Assembly (NCBI GenBank): GCA_030833605.1
Contig: JAURGV010000055.1
Coordinates: forward strand, 1-11,420
DNA length: 11,420 nucleotides
Direction of reading: 5' to 3'
From: Rhodothermales bacterium
Lineage (GTDB): Bacteria; Bacteroidota; Rhodothermia; Rhodothermales; UBA10348
Each line of letters opens with the position of its first letter. The stretch's first letter is position 1. A program made the translations under genes and the position numbers. Of the stretch, positions 1 through 7,074 are shown piece after piece. The notes under the pieces were generated by a model that ran no database searches, was not told the origin of the DNA, and saw nothing but the letters and a program-made list of their open reading frames with translations.

Positions 1-467
1 CCTACAAATTAATCGAGATAGGTCCTGATGGGCGTCACGTTTTGATCGAACCAACCGATCCCGGAGTCACGCACGCCCAAGAGCTGCTCGACGACGACCA
101 ACTGGCCGTAGACCGCCAAGCGCCGCATTCCGGTGGTAACATTGCTTTCCGTTCTAATTTTGAAGAGGCAGAAGCTGAAGCCAAACGAACCGGTAAAGTC
201 CTGTTTATCGACTTTGAAACGGTATGGTGTGGCCCCTGCAAAACCATGGAGGAATGGGTTTACACGGCCGATTCAGTGATTTTAGAAGCGGAAAACTTGG
301 TATCTGTAAAGGTTGACGGAGACGACTTTCCGGACATCGTAAAACGGTTTGAAGTCGCCGCTTATCCCACTATGATCAAAGTGAACACAGACGGTGAAGT
401 CATAGGAAAATTAGTAGGCTATCAAGGGGTTGAAGCCATGACCTCTTTCTTAGCAGGCTCGAAGTAG
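1..467 (+). CDS. Thioredoxin-domain protein, 5' end outside the window
   Basis: This is the C-terminal part of a protein ending in a thioredoxin fold, a thiol-disulfide oxidoreductase domain. The active site WCGPC is visible at about 230-244 and is preceded by the typical strand VLFIDFET. The cis-proline loop AAYPTM follows about 40 residues later, and then the last strands and helix (GKLVGYQG...). The reading frame is open to the left edge with no stop, so the TTG at 42 is very unlikely to be the start. About 60 residues precede the thioredoxin strand in view (beginning YKLIEIGPDGRH), too few to name a domain; they may be the end of an upstream domain or a linker. Whether the protein is exported cannot be judged because the N-terminus is missing. 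It converges with the sugar dehydrogenase gene, with only 6 bp between stop codons. The thioredoxin fold is certain; the specific role is unknown. Confidence 0.9.
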   Translation, partial: YKLIEIGPDGRHVLIEPTDPGVTHAQELLDDDQLAVDRQAPHSGGNIAFRSNFEEAEAEAKRTGKVLFIDFETVWCGPCKTMEEWVYTADSVILEAENLVSVKVDGDDFPDIVKRFEVAAYPTMIKVNTDGEVIGKLVGYQGVEAMTSFLAGSK

Positions 468-473
468 CTCGGA

Positions 474-1628
474 CTATTTCTTTGCAGTCGGTACGAGCCG
501 CACAATGGAGACATCTTTCGTGCCAGCGTCAATACCAAGATAGATGTACCCATCAGGTCCTTGACGGATATCTCGAATACGTCCGTGACCGTTAAAGAGG
601 GTTTCTTCCGAACCTACTTTCTTGCCGTTCATCGTTAAGCGCGCAACTTGTTGTCCCACAAGGCCCCCAACGAATAGATTGCCTTTCCATTTTGGAAATG
701 CGTCACCGGTATACAGTAGAAGACCTGAAGTCCCGATTGAAGGCAACCAGTAGTGTACAGGAGAGTCCATACCTGCTTTGGTCGTACTGTCGTGAATCGT
801 TGCACCGCCGTAGTTGACCCCTTCACCAATAACGGGCCAGCCGTAATTGTGGGTAGCAACAATCAAGTTTAGCTCATCACCACCTTGTGGGCCATGCTCA
901 ATGGCCCACAGATTCCCTGACGTACGATCAAGCGTCATGCCTTGAGGATTGCGATGCCCATAAGTCCAAATAGAAGGCTCTATTCCAGCTTTGCCAACAA
1001 AGGGGTTGTCGGAAGGAATACGACCATCGTCATGAATACGATTAACGGTCCCATGATGATTGGAACGGTCCTGCGCTGGGTGTGCCGCTAAATCGCCTTT
1101 GGGTGGCGCTTGACGGTCACCAACCGTGAAAAACAAGTAGCCTGCGTTGTCAAATACCAAACGAGAGCCATAATGGCCGCCACCTTTTGAATTGGCTACA
1201 AAAATGTCTTCTAAGCCAACTATCGCATCGTTTTCAAACTTGCCGCGAGCAATGGCGGTCGTAGAATTATCTCCCACAGGTTTGGAATACGAAAAGTAAA
1301 CCAGCTTGTTAGTAGCAAAATTCGGATGGAGAACCACATCTAGCAGACCACCTTGGCCTTTCGCATGGACCACTGGGCCACCTGAAACCACTTTTTCGAC
1401 TAATTTACCATTTCTAACAAGCCGAATACGACCCGGGCGCTCGGTAACCAGCATGTCCCCGTTTGGCAGGAAGGCCATTCCCCATAGATTTTCCAGTCCT
1501 GAAATAAAATCTTGGGCCGTTACAGACTGACCTTCTGAAGTAAATGGATTCGCTGATTGGCCAACACAGGAGCTAGTGACCAAAACTAAGAATAACGAAG
1601 TGACAAGGGTCGATATCGACTTAAACAT
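474..1628 (-). CDS. PQQ-dependent aldose sugar dehydrogenase (YliI-like, GSDH family), exported
   Basis: A 384-residue member of the glucose/sorbosone dehydrogenase family, six-bladed beta-propellers that oxidise sugars outside the cytoplasm using pyrroloquinoline quinone and calcium. Family landmarks appear in order: ENLWGMAFLPNGDMLVTERPG (44-64), GQGGLLDVVLHPNFA (91-105), GGGHYGSRLVFD with the likely catalytic histidine 152, YGHRNPQG with the PQQ-contacting Arg-Asn-x-Gln (226-229), EHGPQGGDELN (244-254) and GRIRDIRQGPDG (349-360). Length is normal for the family. Residues 1-20 are a hydrophobic export signal ending in TSSC; cysteine 21 could be lipidated, although the -3 residue is Thr rather than Leu, so ordinary signal-peptidase cleavage is also possible. 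The ATG start has only a weak GGA upstream. The gene lies 99 bp after satP on the same strand and may be cotranscribed. The real sugar substrate is unknown. No cytochrome domain is present, so electrons must go to a separate acceptor. Confidence 0.9.
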   Translation of the reverse strand: MFKSISTLVTSLFLVLVTSSCVGQSANPFTSEGQSVTAQDFISGLENLWGMAFLPNGDMLVTERPGRIRLVRNGKLVEKVVSGGPVVHAKGQGGLLDVVLHPNFATNKLVYFSYSKPVGDNSTTAIARGKFENDAIVGLEDIFVANSKGGGHYGSRLVFDNAGYLFFTVGDRQAPPKGDLAAHPAQDRSNHHGTVNRIHDDGRIPSDNPFVGKAGIEPSIWTYGHRNPQGMTLDRTSGNLWAIEHGPQGGDELNLIVATHNYGWPVIGEGVNYGGATIHDSTTKAGMDSPVHYWLPSIGTSGLLLYTGDAFPKWKGNLFVGGLVGQQVARLTMNGKKVGSEETLFNGHGRIRDIRQGPDGYIYLGIDAGTKDVSIVRLVPTAKK

Positions 1629-1727
1629 GGTAATTCCAGGAATGAAAATGATCTGAGGCTAAAACGTTAACGCTACTGTAATATAACTTCTGTCGTATCA
1701 GTAACCACGGTCCGGCACTCAAATAAC

Positions 1728-2303
1728 CTACGCGCTCACTGTACCCAAAGGCCATACTACACGTCCGTACACCTCATTCAACACTTGGGCCAATCCGGTA
1801 TAGATGGCAAGGAAGCCGCAAAGAATCCCTTCGTAACCAGAAAATATTTTTATGCTTGGGTTTTCTAAATAATCTCCCAGAGCAAGTAAAAAGAAAAGCA
1901 AGGTTAACGTGAAAAACACCAATTGCAGGGCTCGGTTAAGGCGCAACGTTCCAATGAACAATACGCCCGTAAAAATGCCCCACATGGTCAAATAAGCTAC
2001 CATGGCTGAGTTTTCGGCTTTTGGCGCCCAACCCAAGTTTGGCATTACGATTAACGCGACCAAACTTAACCAAAACAACCCGTACGAAGTAAAGGCCACT
2101 GTACCGAACGTATTGCCTTTTTTCCATTCCATGACGCCGGTTATCACTTGAGCCATCCCACCGTAAAAGATTCCCATGGCAAGAATCATGGAGCCTAACT
2201 CGAAGAATCCAGCGTTGTGGAGGTTTAACAATACAGTGGTCATTCCAAATCCAAGCAGACCGAGGGGTGCAGGATTTGCGGTGTGATCGGTTATCGTAGT
2301 CAT
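1728..2303 (-). CDS. satP: Acetate uptake transporter, GPR1/FUN34/SatP (YaaH) family
   Basis: A 191-residue inner-membrane protein with six predicted helices, matching the AceTr family, which takes up acetate (and often succinate) with protons through a small oligomeric channel. The diagnostic motif NPAPLGLLGFGMTT is at residues 10-23, at the start of the first helix. The family segment FYGGMAQVITGVMEWKKGNTFG follows at about 46-67, and the C-terminal GYEGILCGFLAIYTGLAQVLNE (156-177) is also typical. Length equals that of E. coli SatP (188 residues). The ATG at 2303 places the NPAPLGL motif exactly where the family has it. No Shine-Dalgarno is visible; instead two hairpins lie in the leader. 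The gene sits between two PQQ-type sugar dehydrogenase genes on the same strand, which suggests a role in taking up or recycling an organic acid linked to periplasmic oxidation. This pairing is inference; substrate preference within the family varies. Confidence 0.9.
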   Translation of the reverse strand: MTTITDHTANPAPLGLLGFGMTTVLLNLHNAGFFELGSMILAMGIFYGGMAQVITGVMEWKKGNTFGTVAFTSYGLFWLSLVALIVMPNLGWAPKAENSAMVAYLTMWGIFTGVLFIGTLRLNRALQLVFFTLTLLFFLLALGDYLENPSIKIFSGYEGILCGFLAIYTGLAQVLNEVYGRVVWPLGTVSA

Positions 2304-2310
2304 GATCGAT

Positions 2311-2327
2311 CTGGGACGTTTCCCCAG
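2311..2327 (-). promoter_or_regulatory. Small hairpin just upstream of the satP start codon
   Basis: The arms CTGGG and CCCAG are separated by a 7-nt loop, with the hairpin ending about 8 nt before the satP ATG, where a ribosome binding site would normally lie. It could affect translation initiation. There is no U-tract on the minus strand, so it is not an intrinsic terminator for the upstream gene. A functional role is inference only. Confidence 0.3.
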
Positions 2328-2333
2328 CCATTA

Positions 2334-2381
2334 GTTAAGACATTAAGCGTTCTGAAAGGACGCTCAAAAGTAGCTCTTAAC
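2334..2381 (-). repeat. Nested inverted repeat in the satP leader
   Basis: The outer arms GTTAAGA (2334-2340) and TCTTAAC (2375-2381) are perfect reverse complements. They enclose a second perfect pair AGCGT (2346-2350) and ACGCT (2360-2364) around a 9-nt loop. The structure lies in the 161-bp gap between the ThuA-fusion gene and satP and is not followed by a run of U in the direction of transcription. It may be a leader RNA structure or a protein-binding site. Nothing else is recognisable in this gap. Confidence 0.35.
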
Positions 2382-2464
2382 TCATTTCACGACATTCCGA
2401 AAGGTCTGATAATGCTGACCTAAGTTGGCGAGACGATAGGTAGAAGGGATCCTTACACCATCTC

Positions 2465-4513
2465 CTATTTGGATGAATAAGTGATTCGTGACAAGCGTGC
2501 GTCGGCATTTCTGGAATTCCAGGCATCGCCGTATTCCAACACATAAAGTGCTCCGTCTGGACCAAAAGTCAGATCCATAGGACGAACTAATTTCGTGGAG
2601 GGCAAAAATGACTCCATGTAGTAGTAGGAGCCGTCTTCGTGCATGGTGACTAAAAATAGTTTATGCCGCATCCACTCGTAAACGAACAGCTTGCCTTCGA
2701 AATAAACCGGGAAACCTGCTTGTTGATCAGAAGCGTGAAAAACGGGGCCTGCCATGGCTGTTCTTCCACCTGTTTCGTAGATGGGAAACTCTGTGGAGGC
2801 GCCATACGGATACCAAATAAACGCGGGTTGAGCAGGGGGTAGATCCTTTGTGCCGGTATTATTGGGGGAGTCGTTTACCGGACGATCGGCGTCATAAGAA
2901 GCGCCAGAGGTTTTCGTAGCAAAATTGTAGTCCACGTACGCCTTGTTATTACCTACGAAATAGGGCCATCCAAAAAAGCCAGCCTGTCGAGCTTGATTAA
3001 TCTCGTCGTGGCCCGCAGGGCCACGCGCTTCAACCGGCTCTGTGGCGTCAGGCCCTACTTCGCCCCAATAGAGCCAATTGGTTTTGGAATCAAGGGAAAT
3101 ACGGAACGGATTTCGGTTGCCCATTACGTAAACCTCGGGTGCACCCTCCGCGCCGTCAGCAAAAAGGTTGCCTTCTGGAATGGTGTAGCTGCCCTCTGGC
3201 GTGGGTTTGATCCGAAGAATTTTGCCTCTCAAGTCGCGACTATTCGCGCTGGAGCCTTGCGCATCCCAGGCCGCCCGACCGGGGGATTCATCGGATGGAC
3301 TAAAACCATCCGACGCAAAAGGATTGGTGTTATCGCCCGTCGAAACGTATAAATTGCCATTCGAATCAAACTCAACGGATCCGCCTGCATGACAGCACTC
3401 AGCGCGTTGTGTCGGAACTTCCAGCAGAATTTTCTCGGAGTCGAATTGAATGTGATCACCGGTGAAGTCGAAACGGGATAGGTTTTGTTTTGCGATCTCG
3501 CCCGGTGCCGAATAATACAGGTAGATCCAATTATTGGATGCAAAATTTGGGTCAACAGCCACTCCGAGTAAGCCATCTTCGAGTTTTGCATTGACGCGTA
3601 GTGTATCCACTACGCTCGATGTCCCACCAGCTGGGTCGAACAAATGAATGGCACCTCCCCGTTCGATTAAAAGAAGACGACCGTCGGGTAGCGAAGCGAT
3701 CTCCATCGGTTCAGCAAAGTTTTCACCAAGCACTTGCTGGGTAAATTCGGATTCTAAAGGCGTCAACGGAGCTGTTTGTCCCTCTTCCATGGCCCATTCT
3801 ATTCCTTTTAACAAATGGGTAAGAAAGGCTTCATTTTGCCACGTTTCAGATCGATGTCCTAAATTCGTGTAGAACATGCGCCCCCCATCAAATTCTTGTT
3901 TCCAGGAAACCGGATGGGTATCGCCCTCTGAAAGATCCTTCCCAACGTCGTACGTGGTTTCATCAATAGAAACCAACACGGTTAGGTCATTCCGCATGTT
4001 GCGGTGATTGTACCACTCATCCGTGTGCATCCACTCGGAATCCAAATGACTGGTTGAAGGGTCACCGACTTCCGAAACCATCAAACGTGCTTCCTGAATG
4101 GCTGGATGATTATCAAAATAGGCGCCCACTAGCTGTCCATACCAAGGCCATCCATATTCGGTATCGGAAGCAGCGTGAATGCCAACAAAACCGCCCCCAC
4201 TTTGAATAAAGCGTTGCAGCGCAATCTGTTGCGACGCATCGAGAACGTCCCCAGTTGTGCTCAAAAACACAACGGCATCATACTTTGCCAGGTTCTCATC
4301 TGTAAAATCCAGCGCGTTTTCGGTCGAATCAACGTTGATGTTATGCTCGCTTCCGAGAAGCTTAATGGCGGCATGCCCATCAGCGATGGAGTCGTGGCGA
4401 AATCCTTCCGTTTTAGAAAAAACCAGGATGTTTTTTTCACCGGCGAACGGTTTGAAGATGAAAAAAAGAGCGAGGAGTACTACAAGAAGGACTCCAAATA
4501 ATGTTTTATTCAT
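2465..4513 (-). CDS. ThuA domain fused to a PQQ-type sorbosone/glucose dehydrogenase, membrane-anchored
   Basis: A 682-residue two-domain protein. Residues 5-20 form a hydrophobic signal anchor that sends the rest to the periplasm. Residues 28-242 are a ThuA-like, class-I-glutaminase-like domain with VFSKTEGFRHDSI (31-43), GGGFVGIHAASDTEYGWPWY (106-125), HPVSW (200-204) and NLGHRSETW (217-225). Residues 258-680 are a GSDH beta-propeller with ENFAEPMEIASLPDGRLLL, EDGLLGVAVDPNFA, CCHAGGSVEFD (likely catalytic His375), GNRNPFRISLD (465-475) and a closing blade GPDGALYVLEYG. In many Bacteroidota relatives the propeller is followed by PKD and c-type cytochrome domains. Here the protein stops after the propeller and contains no CxxCH motif, so an external electron acceptor is needed. 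The sequence after the stop shows no remnant of such domains in other frames. The ATG at 4513 fits the signal anchor. A promoter-like box lies 63 nt upstream. The substrate is unknown, probably a sugar or sugar alcohol. Confidence 0.9.
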   Translation of the reverse strand: MNKTLFGVLLVVLLALFFIFKPFAGEKNILVFSKTEGFRHDSIADGHAAIKLLGSEHNINVDSTENALDFTDENLAKYDAVVFLSTTGDVLDASQQIALQRFIQSGGGFVGIHAASDTEYGWPWYGQLVGAYFDNHPAIQEARLMVSEVGDPSTSHLDSEWMHTDEWYNHRNMRNDLTVLVSIDETTYDVGKDLSEGDTHPVSWKQEFDGGRMFYTNLGHRSETWQNEAFLTHLLKGIEWAMEEGQTAPLTPLESEFTQQVLGENFAEPMEIASLPDGRLLLIERGGAIHLFDPAGGTSSVVDTLRVNAKLEDGLLGVAVDPNFASNNWIYLYYSAPGEIAKQNLSRFDFTGDHIQFDSEKILLEVPTQRAECCHAGGSVEFDSNGNLYVSTGDNTNPFASDGFSPSDESPGRAAWDAQGSSANSRDLRGKILRIKPTPEGSYTIPEGNLFADGAEGAPEVYVMGNRNPFRISLDSKTNWLYWGEVGPDATEPVEARGPAGHDEINQARQAGFFGWPYFVGNNKAYVDYNFATKTSGASYDADRPVNDSPNNTGTKDLPPAQPAFIWYPYGASTEFPIYETGGRTAMAGPVFHASDQQAGFPVYFEGKLFVYEWMRHKLFLVTMHEDGSYYYMESFLPSTKLVRPMDLTFGPDGALYVLEYGDAWNSRNADARLSRITYSSK

Positions 4514-4575
4514 AACTCAATACGGGGTGACGGACAAATTCACGTTGTGGACGATCCAATAGATAAATGCAACGA

Positions 4576-4607
4576 ATGGTAGGCAGAACTGTGTTGCATA
4601 AGCAACT
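4576..4607 (-). promoter_or_regulatory. Candidate promoter of the ThuA-fusion gene (shared element, copy 1)
   Basis: Read on the minus strand this contains TTGCTT as a -35-like hexamer (4600-4605), an 18-nt spacer and TACCAT as a -10-like hexamer (4576-4581), about 63 nt before the ATG at 4513. The 15 bases 4576-4590 and the hexamer 4602-4607 are identical, with the same 11-nt spacing, to sequence upstream of dnaA (8641-8672). Within it, GTTGC-ATAA-GCAAC (4593-4606) is a short perfect inverted repeat overlapping the -35 region, which could be an operator. Confidence 0.4.
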
Positions 4608-4624
4608 TGATGCAGCCTTATAGG

Positions 4625-4654
4625 TTGGACTCAAACAAATATACCGGGTATTTA
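4625..4654 (+). promoter_or_regulatory. Possible promoter of the small membrane protein gene
   Basis: TTGGAC (4625-4630) and TATTTA (4649-4654) are spaced by 18 nt, giving a sigma-70-like arrangement about 18 nt before the ATG at 4673. If used, it excludes the earlier TTG/ATG codons at 4607/4610 as starts. Matches to consensus are only moderate. Confidence 0.25.
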
Positions 4655-4672
4655 ATCCTGATTCAGGCAATT

Positions 4673-4933
4673 ATGGAATCTGCCAGTAGCCTAGCTGCAA
4701 CCACAGCGAAACGACATTATTTGATTGCCATCCTCGTGTCGTTCGGCCTATCCATTCTTTTTTGGATAGTCTTGGGCATTTTTGATTTCGTCGGATTTCT
4801 GTTTTGGTCGTGTTTAGCAGCGCTTCTAGGTTCTTCGATTGGATTGGTCTTGGATCGAAAAATCTGGATATCCGTGGTGGCAACCGTGATCATTAGGTTG
4901 CTCATTTTGGCGATTTCGCTACTGGTCACGTAA
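4673..4933 (+). CDS. Small three-helix membrane protein of unknown function
   Basis: I do not recognise this protein. From the ATG at 4673 it is 86 residues: a short polar N-terminus (MESASSLAATTAKR) followed by three hydrophobic segments at about 16-36, 38-60 and 66-85, ending only a few residues after the last helix. An in-frame TTG at 4607 and ATG at 4610 would add 22 or 21 residues, but the added stretch looks non-coding and a promoter-like pair overlaps it, so the shorter form is preferred. The motif FFW/FLFWSCLAALLGSSIGLVLDRK resembles a loop between helices but assigns no family. The gene is divergent from the ThuA-fusion gene and convergent with mreB, with 20 bp between stops. It is likely to be a real gene because the frame is consistently hydrophobic and neatly spaced between its neighbours, but no function can be inferred. 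Confidence 0.6.
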   Translation: MESASSLAATTAKRHYLIAILVSFGLSILFWIVLGIFDFVGFLFWSCLAALLGSSIGLVLDRKIWISVVATVIIRLLILAISLLVT

Positions 4934-4953
4934 AACGCTAGACGGACGTACGG

Positions 4954-5964
4954 CTACGACAAGACTTTTTCAAAGCCGTCAATATCTTCCAAAACCGAAC
5001 CTGTACCTCGAACTACGGCGGTCAATGGGTCTTCAGCTACGTATACGGGGAGGTCAACTCGTCCTCGGATCATGGAGTCCAGGCCTTTTAGCATGGCACC
5101 ACCACCGGTCAGCATGATACCGCGTTCCAAAATGTCCGAGCCCAACTCAGGGGGTGTCCGTTCTAGGCATCGAATAACAGCTGCAGCAATTTGACCCACA
5201 GGTTCGCGGAGCGCCTCTCGAACGTCCTCGGATGAAATGGTTCGAATTTTTGGAATACCACTGACCAAGTCTCGGCCTTTTACTGATAATTCCAGTTCTG
5301 GATCGAGTTCAATGGCGCTACCTACTTCTTTTTTGATCCGTTCGGCTGTTCTGTGGCCGATCAAAAGGTTGTGATTTCTTTTGAAATATTGGACAATGGC
5401 ATTATCGAGCTCGTCTCCGCCTACTCGGATAGATTCATCGATAACAATTCCTGAAAGGGCAATCACGGCAATTTCAGTCGTTCCGCCACCAATATCCACG
5501 ATCATGTTTCCAACCGCCTCAGCGACATTCAGACCAATTCCGATGGCCGCTGCCATGGGTTCATCTATTAAATAGACCTGGCGGGCGCCGGCATGTTCGG
5601 CGGAATCACGAACAGCGCGTTTTTCAACCTCTGTAATGCCACTCGGCACACAAACAACCATCCGGCGAATGGCTGACATCCAGTTGGTTTGAACTTTACG
5701 AATGAGTTGGCGAATGAGTTGCTCTGCGACTTCAAAATCGGCAATTACACCGTCTTTGAGGGGGCGAATGGTTTCGATTTCCCGATGGGTACGCTCATGC
5801 ATCTGCTGCGCTTCATGACCAACGGCAATCACCTTTCTGGTCGATCGGTTTAGGGCAACAATGGATGGTTCGTTAAGGACAATGCCTCGCCCTTTGATAT
5901 AAATCAGCGTGTTCGCGGTGCCTAGATCAATGGCAACATCAGTGGAAAAATTGAGCAAACCCAT
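4954..5964 (-). CDS. mreB: Rod shape-determining protein MreB, bacterial actin
   Basis: A 336-residue actin-like ATPase that forms membrane-associated filaments and guides the elongation (Rod) machinery for lateral cell-wall synthesis. The phosphate-1 motif DLGTANTL (13-20), the conserved GIVLNEPSIVAL (27-38), VCVPSGITEVEKRAVRDSAEHAGA (104-127), LIDEPMAAAIG (132-142), phosphate-2 VDIGGGTTEIAVI (156-168) and the adenosine motif GIMLTGGGAMLKGLD (282-296) are all present and intact. The open frame continues upstream to a TTG at 6090, but MGLLNFSTDVAIDLG at 5964 is the typical MreB start and gives normal family length. A good promoter at 6062-6090 also overlaps the longer form's start. MreB is commonly followed by mreC and mreD. 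Here a convergent unrelated gene follows directly, so mreB is separated from those partners. Confidence 0.97.
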   Translation of the reverse strand: MGLLNFSTDVAIDLGTANTLIYIKGRGIVLNEPSIVALNRSTRKVIAVGHEAQQMHERTHREIETIRPLKDGVIADFEVAEQLIRQLIRKVQTNWMSAIRRMVVCVPSGITEVEKRAVRDSAEHAGARQVYLIDEPMAAAIGIGLNVAEAVGNMIVDIGGGTTEIAVIALSGIVIDESIRVGGDELDNAIVQYFKRNHNLLIGHRTAERIKKEVGSAIELDPELELSVKGRDLVSGIPKIRTISSEDVREALREPVGQIAAAVIRCLERTPPELGSDILERGIMLTGGGAMLKGLDSMIRGRVDLPVYVAEDPLTAVVRGTGSVLEDIDGFEKVLS

Positions 5965-6061
5965 GAATAAAGAAAGGCAAAAGGAGGTCGAGAATAGGTC
6001 GGGAAGCCGAAAACTAATCGGAGAATGGATCAGACCCCCATTAGACAACTCAGCAGATTGA

Positions 6062-6090
6062 ATAATACGTATGAATGGCGTCGATTCCAA
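6062..6090 (-). promoter_or_regulatory. Candidate mreB promoter
   Basis: On the minus strand TTGGAA (6085-6090) is followed after exactly 17 nt by TATTAT (6062-6067), a five-of-six match to the -10 consensus. This predicts a transcript starting near 6055 and a leader of about 90 nt before the mreB ATG at 5964. It is the best sigma-70-like promoter I see in the window. Confidence 0.5.
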
Positions 6091-6157
6091 TGTGAATACG
6101 CACCATCTTAAAACTGAATTCTGCTATTTATTGGCGAATTGTACCGCTTAGAATTAC

Positions 6158-6172
6158 TTTTTGAATCAAAAA
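6158..6172. repeat. 15-bp palindrome in the mreB/SRPBCC divergent spacer
   Basis: TTTTTGA-A-TCAAAAA is a perfect 7+1+7 inverted repeat, 25 nt before the ATG at 6197 and just downstream of a -10-like TAGAAT (6149-6154) on the plus strand. Its position over the predicted transcription start suggests an operator for a repressor, but no regulator is known and A/T runs make short palindromes easier to form by chance. Confidence 0.35.
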
Positions 6173-6196
6173 TCTACTTCACCAACTGGCTGGGCC

Positions 6197-7054
6197 ATGA
6201 AAAAATTGAATCTCTGGTTCATTGTCGGCACATTAATCCTGATCGCATTTATTGGGGTAGGCGTATTTCTACCTAAAATGACGGTTAAAACGTCCTTTTT
6301 AGTAAACCGAAGTGAAGCCACGACCTTCAAGGTGATGACGTTACCGTCAAATATTTCCTTACTCGTGGAAAGCGCCCAAAACGTTCGAACCATTGTAGGA
6401 CATGACAAAAAGCTGGGAAGCCAATATCAGATGAGCGTAATTGACGGCACGGATACCACGGACGTAGATATGAAACTGATGGAAGTGGAAGACCTAGAGG
6501 GTTTTGAAATCGAACTCACCGACAAAAACGGAAAAATAAATACCACATATGAACTCGTCCGGGCAGAGGGAGGCACAAAAGTGCAGGTTGAACAAGTTAT
6601 TGCCCCCAGTTCATGGTGGGGGAGATCGACTTTACCGTTTCGAAAAGGAACGTTCCTATCGGATCAAATGAAAGTAAATGCCGACCTTGCAAACTTGGTG
6701 GACTCAAGTCCCGAGTCCGTGCTGGGCGACTCGGTTGCCGTAACAAATGCGGACGAAACGCAAATGTTAAGCTTCAAAAGCGATGGGACATTGGATTGGA
6801 AAATCTCAGTCGGGGATGAAGTGTATCCGCTAAACGGTCTTCATTACAAGCGTGTGTTTTCAGTCAATCCTGAATATCTGGATATTAGCGGCTTTACCGT
6901 GGGCCCTTTGCAGGGTCTAATGCTTTATGGAATTCTTGACATGTCAAAAATGGACACATTACGGTTTGACGCCGAATCGGGTCTTCCAGATGACGATAGA
7001 ATTCGTCCAAAGAGCTTTACATCCTCAACCGTAACCTATGTTCGAATCCGATAG
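6197..7054 (+). CDS. Membrane-anchored SRPBCC-like protein with a TIGR03067-like C-terminal domain
   Basis: From the ATG at 6197 the protein has 285 residues. Residues 5-26 form a single N-terminal transmembrane anchor. Residues 28-168 look like the SRPBCC/polyketide-cyclase fold seen in many short membrane-anchored homologues: KTSFLVNRSEATTFKVM at the start, a central run of alternating beta strands (SQYQMSVIDG..., GFEIELTDKNGKINTTYELV), and a final long helix FLSDQMKVNADLANLVD. Residues 175-285 resemble a small lipocalin-like domain such as TIGR03067, with LSFKSDGTLDWKI, YKRVFSVNPEYLDISGFTVGP, LMLYGILDMSKMDTLRF and a closing strand VTYVRIR. An in-frame TTG at 6161 would add 12 residues before the anchor and is less likely. 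Both domain calls are pattern-based; no catalytic residue is identified and the ligand is unknown. The gene diverges from mreB and converges with dnaA with a 20-bp gap. Confidence 0.65.
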   Translation: MKKLNLWFIVGTLILIAFIGVGVFLPKMTVKTSFLVNRSEATTFKVMTLPSNISLLVESAQNVRTIVGHDKKLGSQYQMSVIDGTDTTDVDMKLMEVEDLEGFEIELTDKNGKINTTYELVRAEGGTKVQVEQVIAPSSWWGRSTLPFRKGTFLSDQMKVNADLANLVDSSPESVLGDSVAVTNADETQMLSFKSDGTLDWKISVGDEVYPLNGLHYKRVFSVNPEYLDISGFTVGPLQGLMLYGILDMSKMDTLRFDAESGLPDDDRIRPKSFTSSTVTYVRIR

Positions 7055-7074
7055 CCACGCAATGCGGCATTGGC

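Noticed and set aside
42..467. Complete 141-residue thioredoxin starting at the TTG at 42
   Set aside because: The frame is open to the left edge without a stop, and coding-like sequence continues upstream of this TTG, so the gene is cut by the window.
4541..4550. DnaA-box-like TGTGGACGA near the ThuA-fusion gene
   Set aside because: Two mismatches to the consensus and isolated; not better than chance.
5978..5990. Perfect AAAGGAGGT Shine-Dalgarno-like sequence on the plus strand upstream of mreB
   Set aside because: No start codon or open frame follows at a usable distance on the plus strand, and it is on the wrong strand for mreB.
5965..6090. 42-residue N-terminal extension of MreB from a TTG at 6090
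   Set aside because: The standard MreB start MGLLNF lies at 5964 and a good promoter overlaps the extension's beginning, so the extension would not be transcribed.
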